Positions 49,828 to 58,965 of a stretch of DNA of 64,000 nucleotides are shown piece after piece (position 1 is the first letter of the stretch; every line of letters starts with the position of its first letter). The DNA is from Glutamicibacter halophytocola. GTDB taxonomy: Bacteria; Actinomycetota; Actinomycetes; Actinomycetales; Micrococcaceae. The notes beneath the pieces were generated by a model. The model ran no database searches. It was not told the origin of the DNA and saw nothing but the letters and a program-made list of their open reading frames with translations. Position numbers and translations under genes: made by a program. The stretch lies in contig NZ_CP012750.1 of NCBI RefSeq assembly GCF_001302565.1, positions 3,782,001 to 3,846,000 of the forward strand, given 5' to 3'.

Positions 49828-50787
49828 ATGACCAATACGATTACGTCGCCGCCGGCCCGCGCGCCCCGCACCCCGCACAGCGCCCGGACCACGCCGGCGC
49901 CACGCAGGCAACGCAGCTTCGCATCACGCGCACGGTGGACCGGCTGGGGGTTCCTCGCCCCGTTCATGGCCGTCTTCCTGCTGGTGTTCATCGCCCCGAT
50001 CGCCTACTCGATCTACCTCAGCCTGTTCCATACGCAATTGGTCGGCGGCACCTCCTTTGTCGGCTTCGACAACTACCTGCGCGCCTTCAGCGACCCGGTC
50101 TTCTGGGGCGGGCTGCTGCGCGTCTCCTTGTTCCTGGCCATCCAGGTGCCGATCATGCTGGGCATCTCCTTGCTGGTGGCCCTGGCCGTGGACTCCGGGC
50201 GGCTCTATGGATCCGACTTCTTCCGGATCTCGGTCTTCCTGCCCTACGCGGTTCCCGCCGTGGTCGCCAGCCTGATGTGGGGCTTCATGTACGGGACGCG
50301 CTTCGGGCTGGTAGGCCAGATCAACGAGTTCTTCGGCTGGAGCATCCCCGACCTGCTTGGACCGCAGATCATCCTCGCCTCGATCGGCAACATCGTGACC
50401 TGGGAGTTCGTCGGCTACAACATGCTGATCTTCTACGCCGCGCTGCGCGTGATCCCCTCCTCGCTGTATGAGGCGGCGGCGATCGACGGGGCCGGCCAGT
50501 GGCGGGTCATCGGGTCCATCAAGATCCCCGCGATCCGCGGCGCCCTGGTGGTGGCCACGATCTTCTCGATCATCGGCAGCTTCCAGCTGTTCAACGAGCC
50601 GAGCATCCTGCAAGCCCTGGCTCCCAACTCCATCACCTCCGCGTACACCCCCAACCTTTATGCCTATTCGCTGTCCTTCGCCGGGCAGCAGCAGAACTAC
50701 TCGGCCACCGTGGCCATCGTCATGGGCGTGATCACCATGGTGATCGCCTACGCCGTGCAGCTGCGCGGCATGCGGAAGGAAGCCTGA
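49828..50787 (+). CDS. Sugar ABC transporter permease (GanP/MalF-like)
   Basis: A 319-residue CUT1-type permease. An Arg/Pro-rich cytoplasmic tail (residues 1-38) precedes six transmembrane helices; the EAA loop is YEAAAIDGAGQWRVIGSIKIPAIRG. AAGGATCCGC precedes the ATG. It forms a heterodimer with the next gene product and works with the binding protein at 51745-53049. The order permease, permease, binding protein, GH42 mirrors the Bacillus gan operon for galacto-oligosaccharides. An ATPase is not encoded in the window. Confidence 0.93.
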   Translation: MTNTITSPPARAPRTPHSARTTPAPRRQRSFASRARWTGWGFLAPFMAVFLLVFIAPIAYSIYLSLFHTQLVGGTSFVGFDNYLRAFSDPVFWGGLLRVSLFLAIQVPIMLGISLLVALAVDSGRLYGSDFFRISVFLPYAVPAVVASLMWGFMYGTRFGLVGQINEFFGWSIPDLLGPQIILASIGNIVTWEFVGYNMLIFYAALRVIPSSLYEAAAIDGAGQWRVIGSIKIPAIRGALVVATIFSIIGSFQLFNEPSILQALAPNSITSAYTPNLYAYSLSFAGQQQNYSATVAIVMGVITMVIAYAVQLRGMRKEA

Positions 50788-50789
50788 AC

Positions 50790-51695
50790 ATGGCCTTGAC
50801 AACGCTCCGTCCAGCGGCGGCCCGCAGCCGCGGGACCCTGCACACCCCGGGCCGCCCCAAGCGCAGCCTGCTGCTGACCATCGTGACCGGCATTGTGCTG
50901 GTGTACTCGCTGATCCCGCTGATCTGGCTGCTGATCAACTCCACCAAATCGCAGGGCGACCTGTTCTCCACCTTCGGGTTGTGGTTCGGCAGCGAGTTCA
51001 ACTTCTTCGAGAACCTCGCCCGCGCGCTGTCCTACGATGACGGGATCTTCCTGCGCTGGCTGGGCAACACCCTGCTGTATGTGGTGGCAGGAGCCGGTGG
51101 CGCCACGCTGCTGGCCGTGCTCGGCGGCTATGCGCTGGCCAAATTCGATTTCCCCGGGAAGAAGGCCGTATTCGCCGTGGTCATCGGCGCCGTGGCCGTG
51201 CCGGGCACCGCGCTGGCGGTTCCCACCTTCTGGATGTTCAGCAGCATGAGCCTGACCGACACCCCGTGGGCCATCATCATCCCGTCGCTCATCTCCCCCT
51301 TCGGCCTGTACCTGATGTGGTCCTTCGCCAAGGAGGCGATCCCCGCGGACCTCATGGAGGCCGCGCGCATCGACGGGGCCAGCGAATTGCGCACCTTCTG
51401 GCAGGTCTGCCTGCCGCTGCTGGCCCCCGGCACCGTCACCGTGCTGCTGTTCACCATGGTGGCCACCTGGAACAACTACTTCCTGCCCTTGATCATGCTG
51501 CGCGATCCCGACTGGTTCCCGCTGACCCTGGGACTGAACCAGTGGAACTCGCAGGCCGCCACCGCCGGCGGCGAAGCGATTTTCGACCTGGTCCTGATGG
51601 GCTCGCTGTTGACCATCATCCCGCTGATCATCGCCTTCCTCTTCCTCCAGCGCTATTGGCAGTCCGGCCTTTCCGCCGGCGGCGTCAAGGAATAA
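50790..51695 (+). CDS. Sugar ABC transporter permease (GanQ/MalG-like)
   Basis: A 301-residue CUT1-type permease with six helices and the EAA loop MEAARIDGASELRTFWQVCLPLLAPG; the C-terminus YWQSGLSAGGVKE is typical of MalG-type partners. The start ATG at 50790 comes two bases after the previous stop, so translation is coupled. Longer upstream frames lie within the first permease and are rejected. Confidence 0.93.
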   Translation: MALTTLRPAAARSRGTLHTPGRPKRSLLLTIVTGIVLVYSLIPLIWLLINSTKSQGDLFSTFGLWFGSEFNFFENLARALSYDDGIFLRWLGNTLLYVVAGAGGATLLAVLGGYALAKFDFPGKKAVFAVVIGAVAVPGTALAVPTFWMFSSMSLTDTPWAIIIPSLISPFGLYLMWSFAKEAIPADLMEAARIDGASELRTFWQVCLPLLAPGTVTVLLFTMVATWNNYFLPLIMLRDPDWFPLTLGLNQWNSQAATAGGEAIFDLVLMGSLLTIIPLIIAFLFLQRYWQSGLSAGGVKE

Positions 51696-51744
51696 CCCAG
51701 CAATCCACGCAGAATTTCCAACCAAACGAACGGGAAACACCAAC

Positions 51745-53049
51745 ATGTCTTCTAAGACCAGCCGCCGCCTGCTCACCGGCACCGCCTTGGCACTGTCCGC
51801 AACCCTCGGGCTCACCGCTTGCGGCGGCAGCCAGAACCCCAGCGAGGCCGCCGCCGAGGGCGGGGAATTGACCATTTGGGCCTGGGAGCCAACGCTCGAC
51901 GCGGTGGTCGATGCCTACGAGGCCGAACACCCCGAGGTGAAGATCGACCTGGTGAACGTCGGCACCGGCAATGACCAGTACACCGCCTTGCAGAACGCCA
52001 TCAGCGCAGGCTCCGGCGGACCGGACCTGGCGCAGATCGAGTACTTCGCCATGGGCCAGTTCGAGCTCGGCGAATCCCTGGCCGAGCTGAACGAATTCGG
52101 CGCGGATCAGCTGGCCAGCCAGTTCGCCACCGGCCCCTGGGAAGGGATGAGCACCGACGGCTCGGTCTACGGGCTGCCCATGGACTCCGGGCCCATGGCG
52201 ATGTTCTACAACCAGAGCCTCTTCGAGAAGCACAACATCCAAGTGCCGAAAACCTGGGAGGAGTATGCCGCGGCGGCCCGCAAGCTGCACCAGGCCGACC
52301 CCAAGGCCTACATGGTCAACGACACCGGCGATGCCGGCTTCATCACCTCGCTGATCTGGCAGGCCGGAGGCAAGCCGTTCAACACCCAGGGCACCGAGGT
52401 GGGCATCGATTTGGCCGATGAAGGCAGCAAAAAGGTCGCAGAGCTGTGGCAGCCGCTGCTCGATGACGAGCTGGTCGCCCCGATCGCCTCCTGGAGCGAC
52501 CAGTGGTACCAGGGCCTGGGCGACGGGACGATCGCCTCCCTGGTGACCGGCGCGTGGATGCCGGCCAACCTGGAATCCGGCGTGCCAGATGGTTCCGGAG
52601 ACTGGCGGGTAGCCCCGATGCCGCAGTGGGAAGACGGCACGATGGCCACCGCGGAAAACGGCGGCAGCGGCCTGAGCATTATGGAGAACAGCGAAAAAGC
52701 CGCCCTGGCCTATGACTTCCTGCAGTTCGCCACCGTCGGCGAGGGCGCTGACCTGCGCATCGAGCAGGGCGCCTTCCCGGCCACCACCAAGGACCTGGAA
52801 GATGAAAAGTTCCTGAATCGCAAGTTCGACTACTTCGGCGGGCAGCAGATCAACAAGGTCCTCTCCGAATCCTCTGCCTCGGTGATCGAAGGCTGGTCCT
52901 ACCTGCCGTTCCAGGCCTACGCCAACAGCATCTTCAACGACACCGTGGGCAAGGCCTACATCGGCGACACCACCCTGGGCGATGGGCTGGCCGGCTGGCA
53001 GGACGACCTGAAGGGCTACGCCACCGACCAGGGCTTCACCGCCAAGTAG
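51745..53049 (+). CDS. Sugar ABC transporter substrate-binding lipoprotein (family 1)
   Basis: A 434-residue lipoprotein with lipobox LTAC (Cys26). The CUT1-type binding fold is shown by ELTIWAWEPTLDAVVDAYEAEHPEVKIDLVNVG, PDLAQIEYFAMGQF, YGLPMDSGPMAMFYNQSLFEKH and SLVTGAWMPANLESG. It lies 49 bases after the permeases and 72 before the beta-galactosidase gene. Galacto-oligosaccharides released by the GH30 enzyme are the likely ligand. Confidence 0.92.
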   Translation: MSSKTSRRLLTGTALALSATLGLTACGGSQNPSEAAAEGGELTIWAWEPTLDAVVDAYEAEHPEVKIDLVNVGTGNDQYTALQNAISAGSGGPDLAQIEYFAMGQFELGESLAELNEFGADQLASQFATGPWEGMSTDGSVYGLPMDSGPMAMFYNQSLFEKHNIQVPKTWEEYAAAARKLHQADPKAYMVNDTGDAGFITSLIWQAGGKPFNTQGTEVGIDLADEGSKKVAELWQPLLDDELVAPIASWSDQWYQGLGDGTIASLVTGAWMPANLESGVPDGSGDWRVAPMPQWEDGTMATAENGGSGLSIMENSEKAALAYDFLQFATVGEGADLRIEQGAFPATTKDLEDEKFLNRKFDYFGGQQINKVLSESSASVIEGWSYLPFQAYANSIFNDTVGKAYIGDTTLGDGLAGWQDDLKGYATDQGFTAK

Positions 53050-53121
53050 CCACGCTCCATCGCGGCCACCGCCGCGGCCGAACACCACACCTTTCCCCAA
53101 CGTGAGCCAGGAGGCCACTAC

Positions 53122-55200
53122 ATGCAACACCACCGCTGGTTGCGAACTCCCGATTCGAAGCAGCCGCGCCTTTCCTTCGGCGCCGATTACAACCCCGAGC
53201 AGTGGCCCCGCGAGGTCTGGGAAGAAGATGTCGAGCTCATGCGCCAGGCAGGGGTGGACGTGGTCAGCGTCGCGATCTTCTCCTGGGCCAAGCTGCAGCC
53301 CACCGAGGACAGCTGGGACTTCGCCTGGCTCGACGAGGTGCTGGAGCTGCTGCACGCCAACGGGATCGGCGTGGATCTGGCCACCGCCACCGCCTCGCCG
53401 CCGGCCTGGCTGAGCATCAAGCACCCCGAAATTCTGCCGGTGACCAGCGAAGGGCACACCCTGTGGCAGGGCGGCCGCCAGCACTGGCGCCCAACCAGCC
53501 CGGTGTTCCGCGGGTACGCGCTCGCGCTGGTGGAAAAGCTGGCCGAACGCTACAAGGACCACCCGGCGATTGTGGCCTGGCATGTGAACAACGAGCTGGG
53601 CTGCCACAACGCCTACGACTACTCCGATGACGCCGCGGCGGCCTTCCGGCTCTGGCTGGGCGAACGCTATGGCAGCATCGAGGCGCTGAACCACGCCTGG
53701 GGCACCGCCTTCTGGGCCCAGCAGTACGGCAGCTTCGAGCACATCCTGCCGCCGCGGCAGGCCGCCGCCTTCCCGAACCCCACCCAGCAGCTGGACTTCG
53801 CCCGCTTCAGCTCCGACGCGTTAAAGGGGTACCTGGTTGCCGAGCGCCAGGTGCTGCGCCGCATCACCCCCGACATCCCGGTCACCACCAACTTCATGAT
53901 CATGGGCGATACCGGATTCGCCGACTACGCCGACTGGGCTCAGGAAGTGGACTTCGTCTCCAACGACCACTACCGCCAGCCGGTGGGCCGCTCGCGGGAC
54001 GAGCTGGGCTTCTCGGCGGCGCTGACCTCCGGGGTGGCGCATGGGGAACCCTGGTTCCTGATGGAGCATTCCACCAGCGCGGTGAACTGGCAGCCGGTCA
54101 ACCGGCCCAAAGCCCCGGGAGAGCTGGCCCGCGACTCGCTGACCCATGTGGCCCATGGCGCCGACGCGGTCTGCTACTTCCAGTGGCGCCAGTCCTCCGC
54201 GGGAGCGGAGAAGTTCCACTCGGCCATGGTGCCGCACGCCGGCGCTGACTCGCGGATCTTCCGCGACGTGGTGGCCCTGGGCCAGCGCCTGGGCCAGCTC
54301 GGCCCGGTCCTGGGCAGCGGCCGTGCACCCTCCCGCGTGGCGATCCTGTTCGATTGGCAGTCCTGGTGGGGCAGCGAATTGGACTCGCACCCCAGCGACC
54401 GGCTGCGCTACCGCGACGAGGCCTTCGCCTGGTGGTGCGCGCTGATCGACGCCGGCGTGCGTGCCGATGTGGTGCCAGCCAGCCACGACTTCTCCGGATA
54501 CGACATGGTGATTGCGCCGGTGCTGTATTCGGTGCCGCGGCCCCTGGCCGGGCGCCTGGAGGACTACGCCCAGTCCGGCGGGCACCTGGTCACCACCTAC
54601 TTCTCCGGCATCGTCGATGAAAATGACCATGCCCGGCTGGGCGGCTACCCCGGCGCCCTGCGCGAGGTGCTGGGCATCCGGGTCGAGGAGTTCCGCCCCT
54701 TGCACCACGGCGAATCGGTATCCCTTGGCGCAGTGCCGGGCCAGGGCGAGCTGTGGACCGAGATCGTGGATGTCATCGCGCAAGAGGTCGCGGTGCTCGC
54801 CACCTTTGAGCAGGACGAGGAGCTCGGCGGGTTGCCAGCGGTCACCCGCCGCGCCCTGGAGTCCGGCAGCGCCAGCTACGTGGCGACCCGGCTGAATGCC
54901 GAGTCCCGCGCGGCGGTCCTGGACAAGCTGCTGGAGGCCGCAGGCATCGAGTCCGAACTGCCCGAACAGCTGCGCGGCCAGGTTGAGTTCGCCTTGCGCC
55001 GCGGCGAGGAGGCTGACTATGCCTTCCTGATCAACCGGACCAACACCGAGCTGAGCCTGGAAGGCTTCGAGGGCCAGGTCATCGGCGGGGAGGATGCACC
55101 GGGCGGCCGGGGCACGCTGGCCGGGCGGGCGGTGGCCGTGCTTGAGGTGGCCCGCGATCGCTCCCGCGAGCTGGAAGCCGAAAGCGCCGGCGTGCGCTAG
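53122..55200 (+). CDS. GH42 beta-galactosidase
   Basis: A 692-residue cytoplasmic beta-galactosidase that splits imported galacto-oligosaccharides. The barrel starts with FGADYNPEQWPREVWEEDVELMRQAGVDVVSVAIFSWAKLQP; acid/base Glu158 lies in WHVNNELGCHN and nucleophile Glu315 in WFLMEHSTSAVNW. A trimerisation domain follows (DVVPASHDFSGYDMVIAPVLY) and a short C-terminal beta domain. No signal peptide. AGGAGG precedes the ATG. GH42 enzymes are the usual partners of galactan-derived oligosaccharide importers. Confidence 0.95.
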   Translation: MQHHRWLRTPDSKQPRLSFGADYNPEQWPREVWEEDVELMRQAGVDVVSVAIFSWAKLQPTEDSWDFAWLDEVLELLHANGIGVDLATATASPPAWLSIKHPEILPVTSEGHTLWQGGRQHWRPTSPVFRGYALALVEKLAERYKDHPAIVAWHVNNELGCHNAYDYSDDAAAAFRLWLGERYGSIEALNHAWGTAFWAQQYGSFEHILPPRQAAAFPNPTQQLDFARFSSDALKGYLVAERQVLRRITPDIPVTTNFMIMGDTGFADYADWAQEVDFVSNDHYRQPVGRSRDELGFSAALTSGVAHGEPWFLMEHSTSAVNWQPVNRPKAPGELARDSLTHVAHGADAVCYFQWRQSSAGAEKFHSAMVPHAGADSRIFRDVVALGQRLGQLGPVLGSGRAPSRVAILFDWQSWWGSELDSHPSDRLRYRDEAFAWWCALIDAGVRADVVPASHDFSGYDMVIAPVLYSVPRPLAGRLEDYAQSGGHLVTTYFSGIVDENDHARLGGYPGALREVLGIRVEEFRPLHHGESVSLGAVPGQGELWTEIVDVIAQEVAVLATFEQDEELGGLPAVTRRALESGSASYVATRLNAESRAAVLDKLLEAAGIESELPEQLRGQVEFALRRGEEADYAFLINRTNTELSLEGFEGQVIGGEDAPGGRGTLAGRAVAVLEVARDRSRELEAESAGVR

Positions 55201-55223
55201 CGCCAGGGCTGAAAAGGCAACAT

Positions 55224-55252
55224 GGGGTGCCCCGCCATTGGCGGGGCACCCC
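55224..55252. terminator. Terminator after the GH42 gene
   Basis: GGGGTGCCCCGCC (55224-55236), loop ATT, GGCGGGGCACCCC (55240-55252). Thirteen perfect base pairs 23 bases after the stop. Confidence 0.82.
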
Positions 55253-55342
55253 GAGTTGTCTTGCCGCGGCCGATAGGCTGGCGAAAGCGCCGCCACAGGC
55301 AGCGCGATCCGGGCAATCTGCAAAGAATCAGGAACAGCGAAT

Positions 55343-55654
55343 ATGACCACGACCATCGTCACCGCCGTCTTCACGCCCCGCGAGGGCGCCAAGGATGAGC
55401 TGATCGCCGCGCTGCGCGAAGCCATCCCGGCCGTTCATGAAGAACAAGGCTGCGAGCTCTACGCGATCCACGATGCCGAAGACGGCACCATCACGATGCT
55501 GGAGAAGTGGACCACCCGTGCCGACCTGGACGCCCACGGCGCCGGGCCTGCCGTAGAACGCCTCGGTTCGCTCATCGAGCCGTTCCTTGCCGCCCCGGTG
55601 CAGGTCACCAAGATGACCCCGCTGCCTGCCGGGATGTCGCAGGGCGCACTGTAG
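55343..55654 (+). CDS. Antibiotic-biosynthesis-monooxygenase (ABM) domain protein
   Basis: A 103-residue protein made of one dimeric alpha/beta-barrel ABM domain: TTIVTAVFTPREGAKDELIAALREAIPAVHEEQGCELYAIHDAEDGTITMLEKWTTRADLDAH. This fold occurs in putative quinol monooxygenases (YgiN type) and heme-degrading enzymes. It is transcribed alone between two hairpins and has no obvious link to galactose metabolism; a housekeeping or detoxifying role is possible. AGGAACAG precedes the ATG. Confidence 0.85.
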   Translation: MTTTIVTAVFTPREGAKDELIAALREAIPAVHEEQGCELYAIHDAEDGTITMLEKWTTRADLDAHGAGPAVERLGSLIEPFLAAPVQVTKMTPLPAGMSQGAL

Positions 55655-55669
55655 CCGCGCCCTGCTGAG

Positions 55670-55693
55670 CCCGGGCCTGTTCTCAGGCCCGGG
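55670..55693. terminator. Bidirectional terminator at the end of galE
   Basis: CCCGGGCCTG (55670-55679), loop TTCT, CAGGCCCGGG (55684-55693). The stem overlaps the last codons of galE and follows the ABM gene by 15 bases, so it can serve both convergent genes. Confidence 0.75.
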
Positions 55694-56645
55694 ACCCCGA
55701 GGCCTTCCATGCGCTGGCGACCATCTGCTCTAGGCTGTGGCGCATGGCCCAGTCCAGGTCGCGGGCGGCCAGTTTCCCGTCGGCCACGATCCGGGCCGGG
55801 TCCCCGGCACGGCGCGGTTCCTCGATCGGGGTGAATGGGATGCCGGTGACGCGCGCAACGGCATCCATGATCTGGCGCACCGAAACCCCATCCCCGGAGC
55901 CCAGGTTGTAGACCGGTTCCAGTTCCTGTCCGGCTTCCAGCTTCCGGGCCGCTGCCACGTGGGCAAGGGCCAGGTCGGCGACGTGCACGTAATCGCGCAC
56001 GCAGGTGCCGTCAGGGGTGTCGTAGTCGGTGCCAAAGATCTTTGGCGTTCGCGAGCCGTTCAGCGCGGCGAACACCAGCGGGAAGAGATTGTGCGGGCTT
56101 GCATCGTAGAGATCCTCGCTGCCCGAACCGACCACATTGAAGTAGCGCAATGACGTGTGCTTCAGGCCCCTGGCTACCGCCTGGTCGCGAATCAGCCATT
56201 CGCCGATGAGCTTGCTCTGCCCGTAGGGAGATTCCGGAAACGTTCCCGTGTCCTCGGTGACAATGGCTGCTGCTGGCGTGCCATACACCGCTGCCGAGGA
56301 GGAGAACACCATATTCTGCACGCCTGACTGCTCCATGGCCTGGAGCAAGTGAGCGGTGCCGGTGACGTTCTGCTCAAAGGCCAACAGAGGATTTTTCACC
56401 GATTCACCAGCATATTTGTAACCCGCCAGGTGGATTACCCCGGTGATCTCATGCCGGTCCATGATTTCGGCGAGCTTGTCGGCATCCAAGACGCTGGCCG
56501 AATAAAACGGCAGTTCCTCCGGGACAAATCGACGTACGCCACTGGACATGGAGTCAACGATGACCGGGTCCATTCCAGCTTCGGAAAGTGAACGGGCCAC
56601 GTGCGACCCGATATATCCGGCTCCTCCGGTTACCAGCCAGCTCAT
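55683..56645 (-). CDS. galE: UDP-glucose 4-epimerase
   Basis: GalE interconverts UDP-galactose and UDP-glucose, completing the Leloir pathway. The 320-residue short-chain dehydrogenase-type fold shows the NAD motif VTGGAGYIGSHV (residues 5-16), FSSSAAVYG with the catalytic Ser, YGQSK (Tyr/Lys pair) and RYFNVVGSG. The start overlaps the galK stop (ATGA). It is the last gene of the DeoR-galT-galK-galE operon. Confidence 0.94.
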   Translation of the reverse strand: MSWLVTGGAGYIGSHVARSLSEAGMDPVIVDSMSSGVRRFVPEELPFYSASVLDADKLAEIMDRHEITGVIHLAGYKYAGESVKNPLLAFEQNVTGTAHLLQAMEQSGVQNMVFSSSAAVYGTPAAAIVTEDTGTFPESPYGQSKLIGEWLIRDQAVARGLKHTSLRYFNVVGSGSEDLYDASPHNLFPLVFAALNGSRTPKIFGTDYDTPDGTCVRDYVHVADLALAHVAAARKLEAGQELEPVYNLGSGDGVSVRQIMDAVARVTGIPFTPIEEPRRAGDPARIVADGKLAARDLDWAMRHSLEQMVASAWKASGSRA

Positions 56646-57838
56646 GCCCTGCCCGCCCCTTCATCAGCTATGACGGTGAAAATATTCGGGGTTTCAAATC
56701 CGGCCTTCGCAAATGCGTCATTAACCGCTTGGCTGACCGATGCAATGTGGTCGCGCTTGATCAGCGCGATGGAGCTGCCTCCAAAACCGCCACCGGTCAT
56801 TCGTGCGCCAATTGCGCCAGCCTTCAAGGATGCTTCGACCGCTGCATCCAGTTCTTCACAGGAAATCTCGTAGTCATCACGCATGGATACATGGGATTGG
56901 TACAAGAGCTTGCCTACCGCTTCCAGATCGCCTGCTTCGAGGGCAGCCACGGTTTCCAAAACCCGCTGGTTCTCGGTGACAATGTGCTTTGCGCGGCGTC
57001 GAGCCAAGGGGTCCTCGACATCCTCGAGCTCAAGAACGCTGCCGACCTCGCGCAACGAGGAAACCTGCAGAGCCGCGGCGGCTTCTTCGCAGCTGCGCCG
57101 GCGGGCCGCATACCCGCCATCAACATGAGAATGCTCCACCCGAGTATCAATCACCAACACCACAGCATCATTCTGCGCCAACGGCAACGGCACAGCCTTA
57201 GCTTCCATGGAACGGCAATCCAGGAACAACGCATGATCAGCATGGGACATCAGCGAAGCGCTCTGATCCATGATCCCCGTCGGAGCACCCACAAACTCAT
57301 TCTCAGCCCGCTGAGTCAACTGCGCCATCTGGGTGAGCGACAACCCCAGCTCATAAAGGTCGTTGAGCGCAACAATCGTTCCGACTTCCAGCGCATGGGA
57401 AGAAGACAAGCCCGAACCCACCGGAACATCAGAATCCACCAGCAACTCAAAACCGGCCAGCTCGACATCCTCCAGCTGGTTCAACGCCCACACCACCGCC
57501 GCAGGATAAGCAGCCCAGCCGGAAATGGAAGTTGGCGCGAGGCCATCGACTGGAACGCTGGTGACTTCGGGAGACGTGTTTTGGCCATACGTTGATGCAA
57601 AACTCAGGATGTTCGGCTCCGGCTCCAGCTGGGATTTGCGCCGGATGGCCACCAGGGCATTCTTGTCGATGGCAAAGGGCAGGACGTAGCCCATGTTGTA
57701 GTCGGTGTGCTCGCCGATCAGGTTCACGCGTCCCGGCGCACGCCAGATTCCCTCGGGGTGATGACCATAAAGCTTGAAAAACTTCTGCCGCAAGTTGGCA
57801 ATTCGTTGTGCCGTTTCCGGGCTGTCGCTGTTGTTCAT
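56642..57838 (-). CDS. galK: Galactokinase
   Basis: GalK phosphorylates galactose at C1. The 398-residue GHMP kinase carries the galactokinase signature PGRVNLIGEHTDYNMG (residues 35-50), the ATP loop PVGSGLSSSHALEVG, the catalytic-region stretch GIMDQSASL and the third motif MTGGGFGGSSIAL. It overlaps galT upstream and galE downstream by four bases each, so the three are made together. Confidence 0.95.
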   Translation of the reverse strand: MNNSDSPETAQRIANLRQKFFKLYGHHPEGIWRAPGRVNLIGEHTDYNMGYVLPFAIDKNALVAIRRKSQLEPEPNILSFASTYGQNTSPEVTSVPVDGLAPTSISGWAAYPAAVVWALNQLEDVELAGFELLVDSDVPVGSGLSSSHALEVGTIVALNDLYELGLSLTQMAQLTQRAENEFVGAPTGIMDQSASLMSHADHALFLDCRSMEAKAVPLPLAQNDAVVLVIDTRVEHSHVDGGYAARRRSCEEAAAALQVSSLREVGSVLELEDVEDPLARRRAKHIVTENQRVLETVAALEAGDLEAVGKLLYQSHVSMRDDYEISCEELDAAVEASLKAGAIGARMTGGGFGGSSIALIKRDHIASVSQAVNDAFAKAGFETPNIFTVIADEGAGRA

Positions 57839-58965
57839 AGGTTTACCTCGCGCAGTCTTGCTGCTGTCTGTTCCGGCGTAATGTCATTGATGAAGGCGCC
57901 CATGGCTGCCTCGGATCCAGCCAAGAATTTCAACTTGTCTTCGGCTCGCCGCGGGCTGGTCAGCTGAAGGTGCAGTCGAGTGGCGGCCCGGTCTGCTGCA
58001 TTCAGCGGTGCTTGGTGCCAGGCTGCGATGTATGGGGTTGGCGTGTCATAGAGCGCGTCAAAACGGCGCAGCAGATCCCGATACATGATCGCCAATTCGT
58101 CTTTTTCCTCTTCGGTCAAGGCCGCAAAATCCGGCACATGCCGGTGCGGGACGAGGTGGGCTTCCAACGGCCAGCGTGCTGCATAGGGAACAAAAACGGT
58201 GAAATGCTCACCACGAGCGACAATGCGATCTGCGTCGTTGATCTCTGATTCCAGGATCTGCCCCAGCAAGGTCTTGTGCGTATTCTCGTAGTATTCGCGG
58301 GCCTGCGCAGCAATTTTCTTGGCTGTCGGCGTCACGTACGGATAGGCGTAAATCTGGCCGTGCGGGTGATGCAGGGTGACACCTATATCCTGGCCGCGAT
58401 TCTCAAAAATGAATACTTGTTCAATGCCGTCCAGGGCCGAGAGCTCGCGGGTTCGCTGCGCCCACGCTTCCACAACTGTACGGGCACGGGTATCGCTCAA
58501 GGAGCCAAAGGAGCCTGCGTGATCAGGAGTGAAAACTACGACTTCGCAACGCCCTACGGCGCGGTGCGGTGCGTCTGGAAGCTGGGCATCCGTTGATGGC
58601 ATTGGCAGCTGGCCAAGGGCTGGTCCGAGGGATGGGAAGCGGTTTTCAAAGACCACCACGTTGAAATCCTCGGTGGGGATCTCGCTGTGCCGTCCATCAA
58701 CGCTCGGGCACAGCGGGCACTGGTCCTTGGGCGGAAGGTAGGTGCGCGTCTGGCGGTGCGCTGCCACCGCCACCCAGTCGCCGGTCAGCCGGTCATAGCG
58801 CAGTTCACCTGGCTCGCCTCGAGGATCCAGTTCGCGTTCATCAGTGATTTGCTTGGGAAGCGCGTGGCCCGTGTCCGCGAAGAACACGGCTTCCCGGCCA
58901 TCGGCCAAACGATGGCTGGCCCACTGTCCGGCGTGAATTGTGGACGCTAGGTTCTCGGCTGCCAT
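57835..58965 (-). CDS. galT: Galactose-1-phosphate uridylyltransferase
   Basis: GalT exchanges UMP between UDP-glucose and galactose-1-phosphate. The 376-residue HIT-superfamily protein has the first zinc/His region CPLCPS, the active-site motif TLHHPHGQIYAYPY with the nucleophilic His in HPHGQ, and LEAHLVPHRHVPDF near the C-terminal half. Its ATG overlaps the stop of the DeoR gene by one base. Confidence 0.95.
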   Translation of the reverse strand: MAAENLASTIHAGQWASHRLADGREAVFFADTGHALPKQITDERELDPRGEPGELRYDRLTGDWVAVAAHRQTRTYLPPKDQCPLCPSVDGRHSEIPTEDFNVVVFENRFPSLGPALGQLPMPSTDAQLPDAPHRAVGRCEVVVFTPDHAGSFGSLSDTRARTVVEAWAQRTRELSALDGIEQVFIFENRGQDIGVTLHHPHGQIYAYPYVTPTAKKIAAQAREYYENTHKTLLGQILESEINDADRIVARGEHFTVFVPYAARWPLEAHLVPHRHVPDFAALTEEEKDELAIMYRDLLRRFDALYDTPTPYIAAWHQAPLNAADRAATRLHLQLTSPRRAEDKLKFLAGSEAAMGAFINDITPEQTAARLREVNL

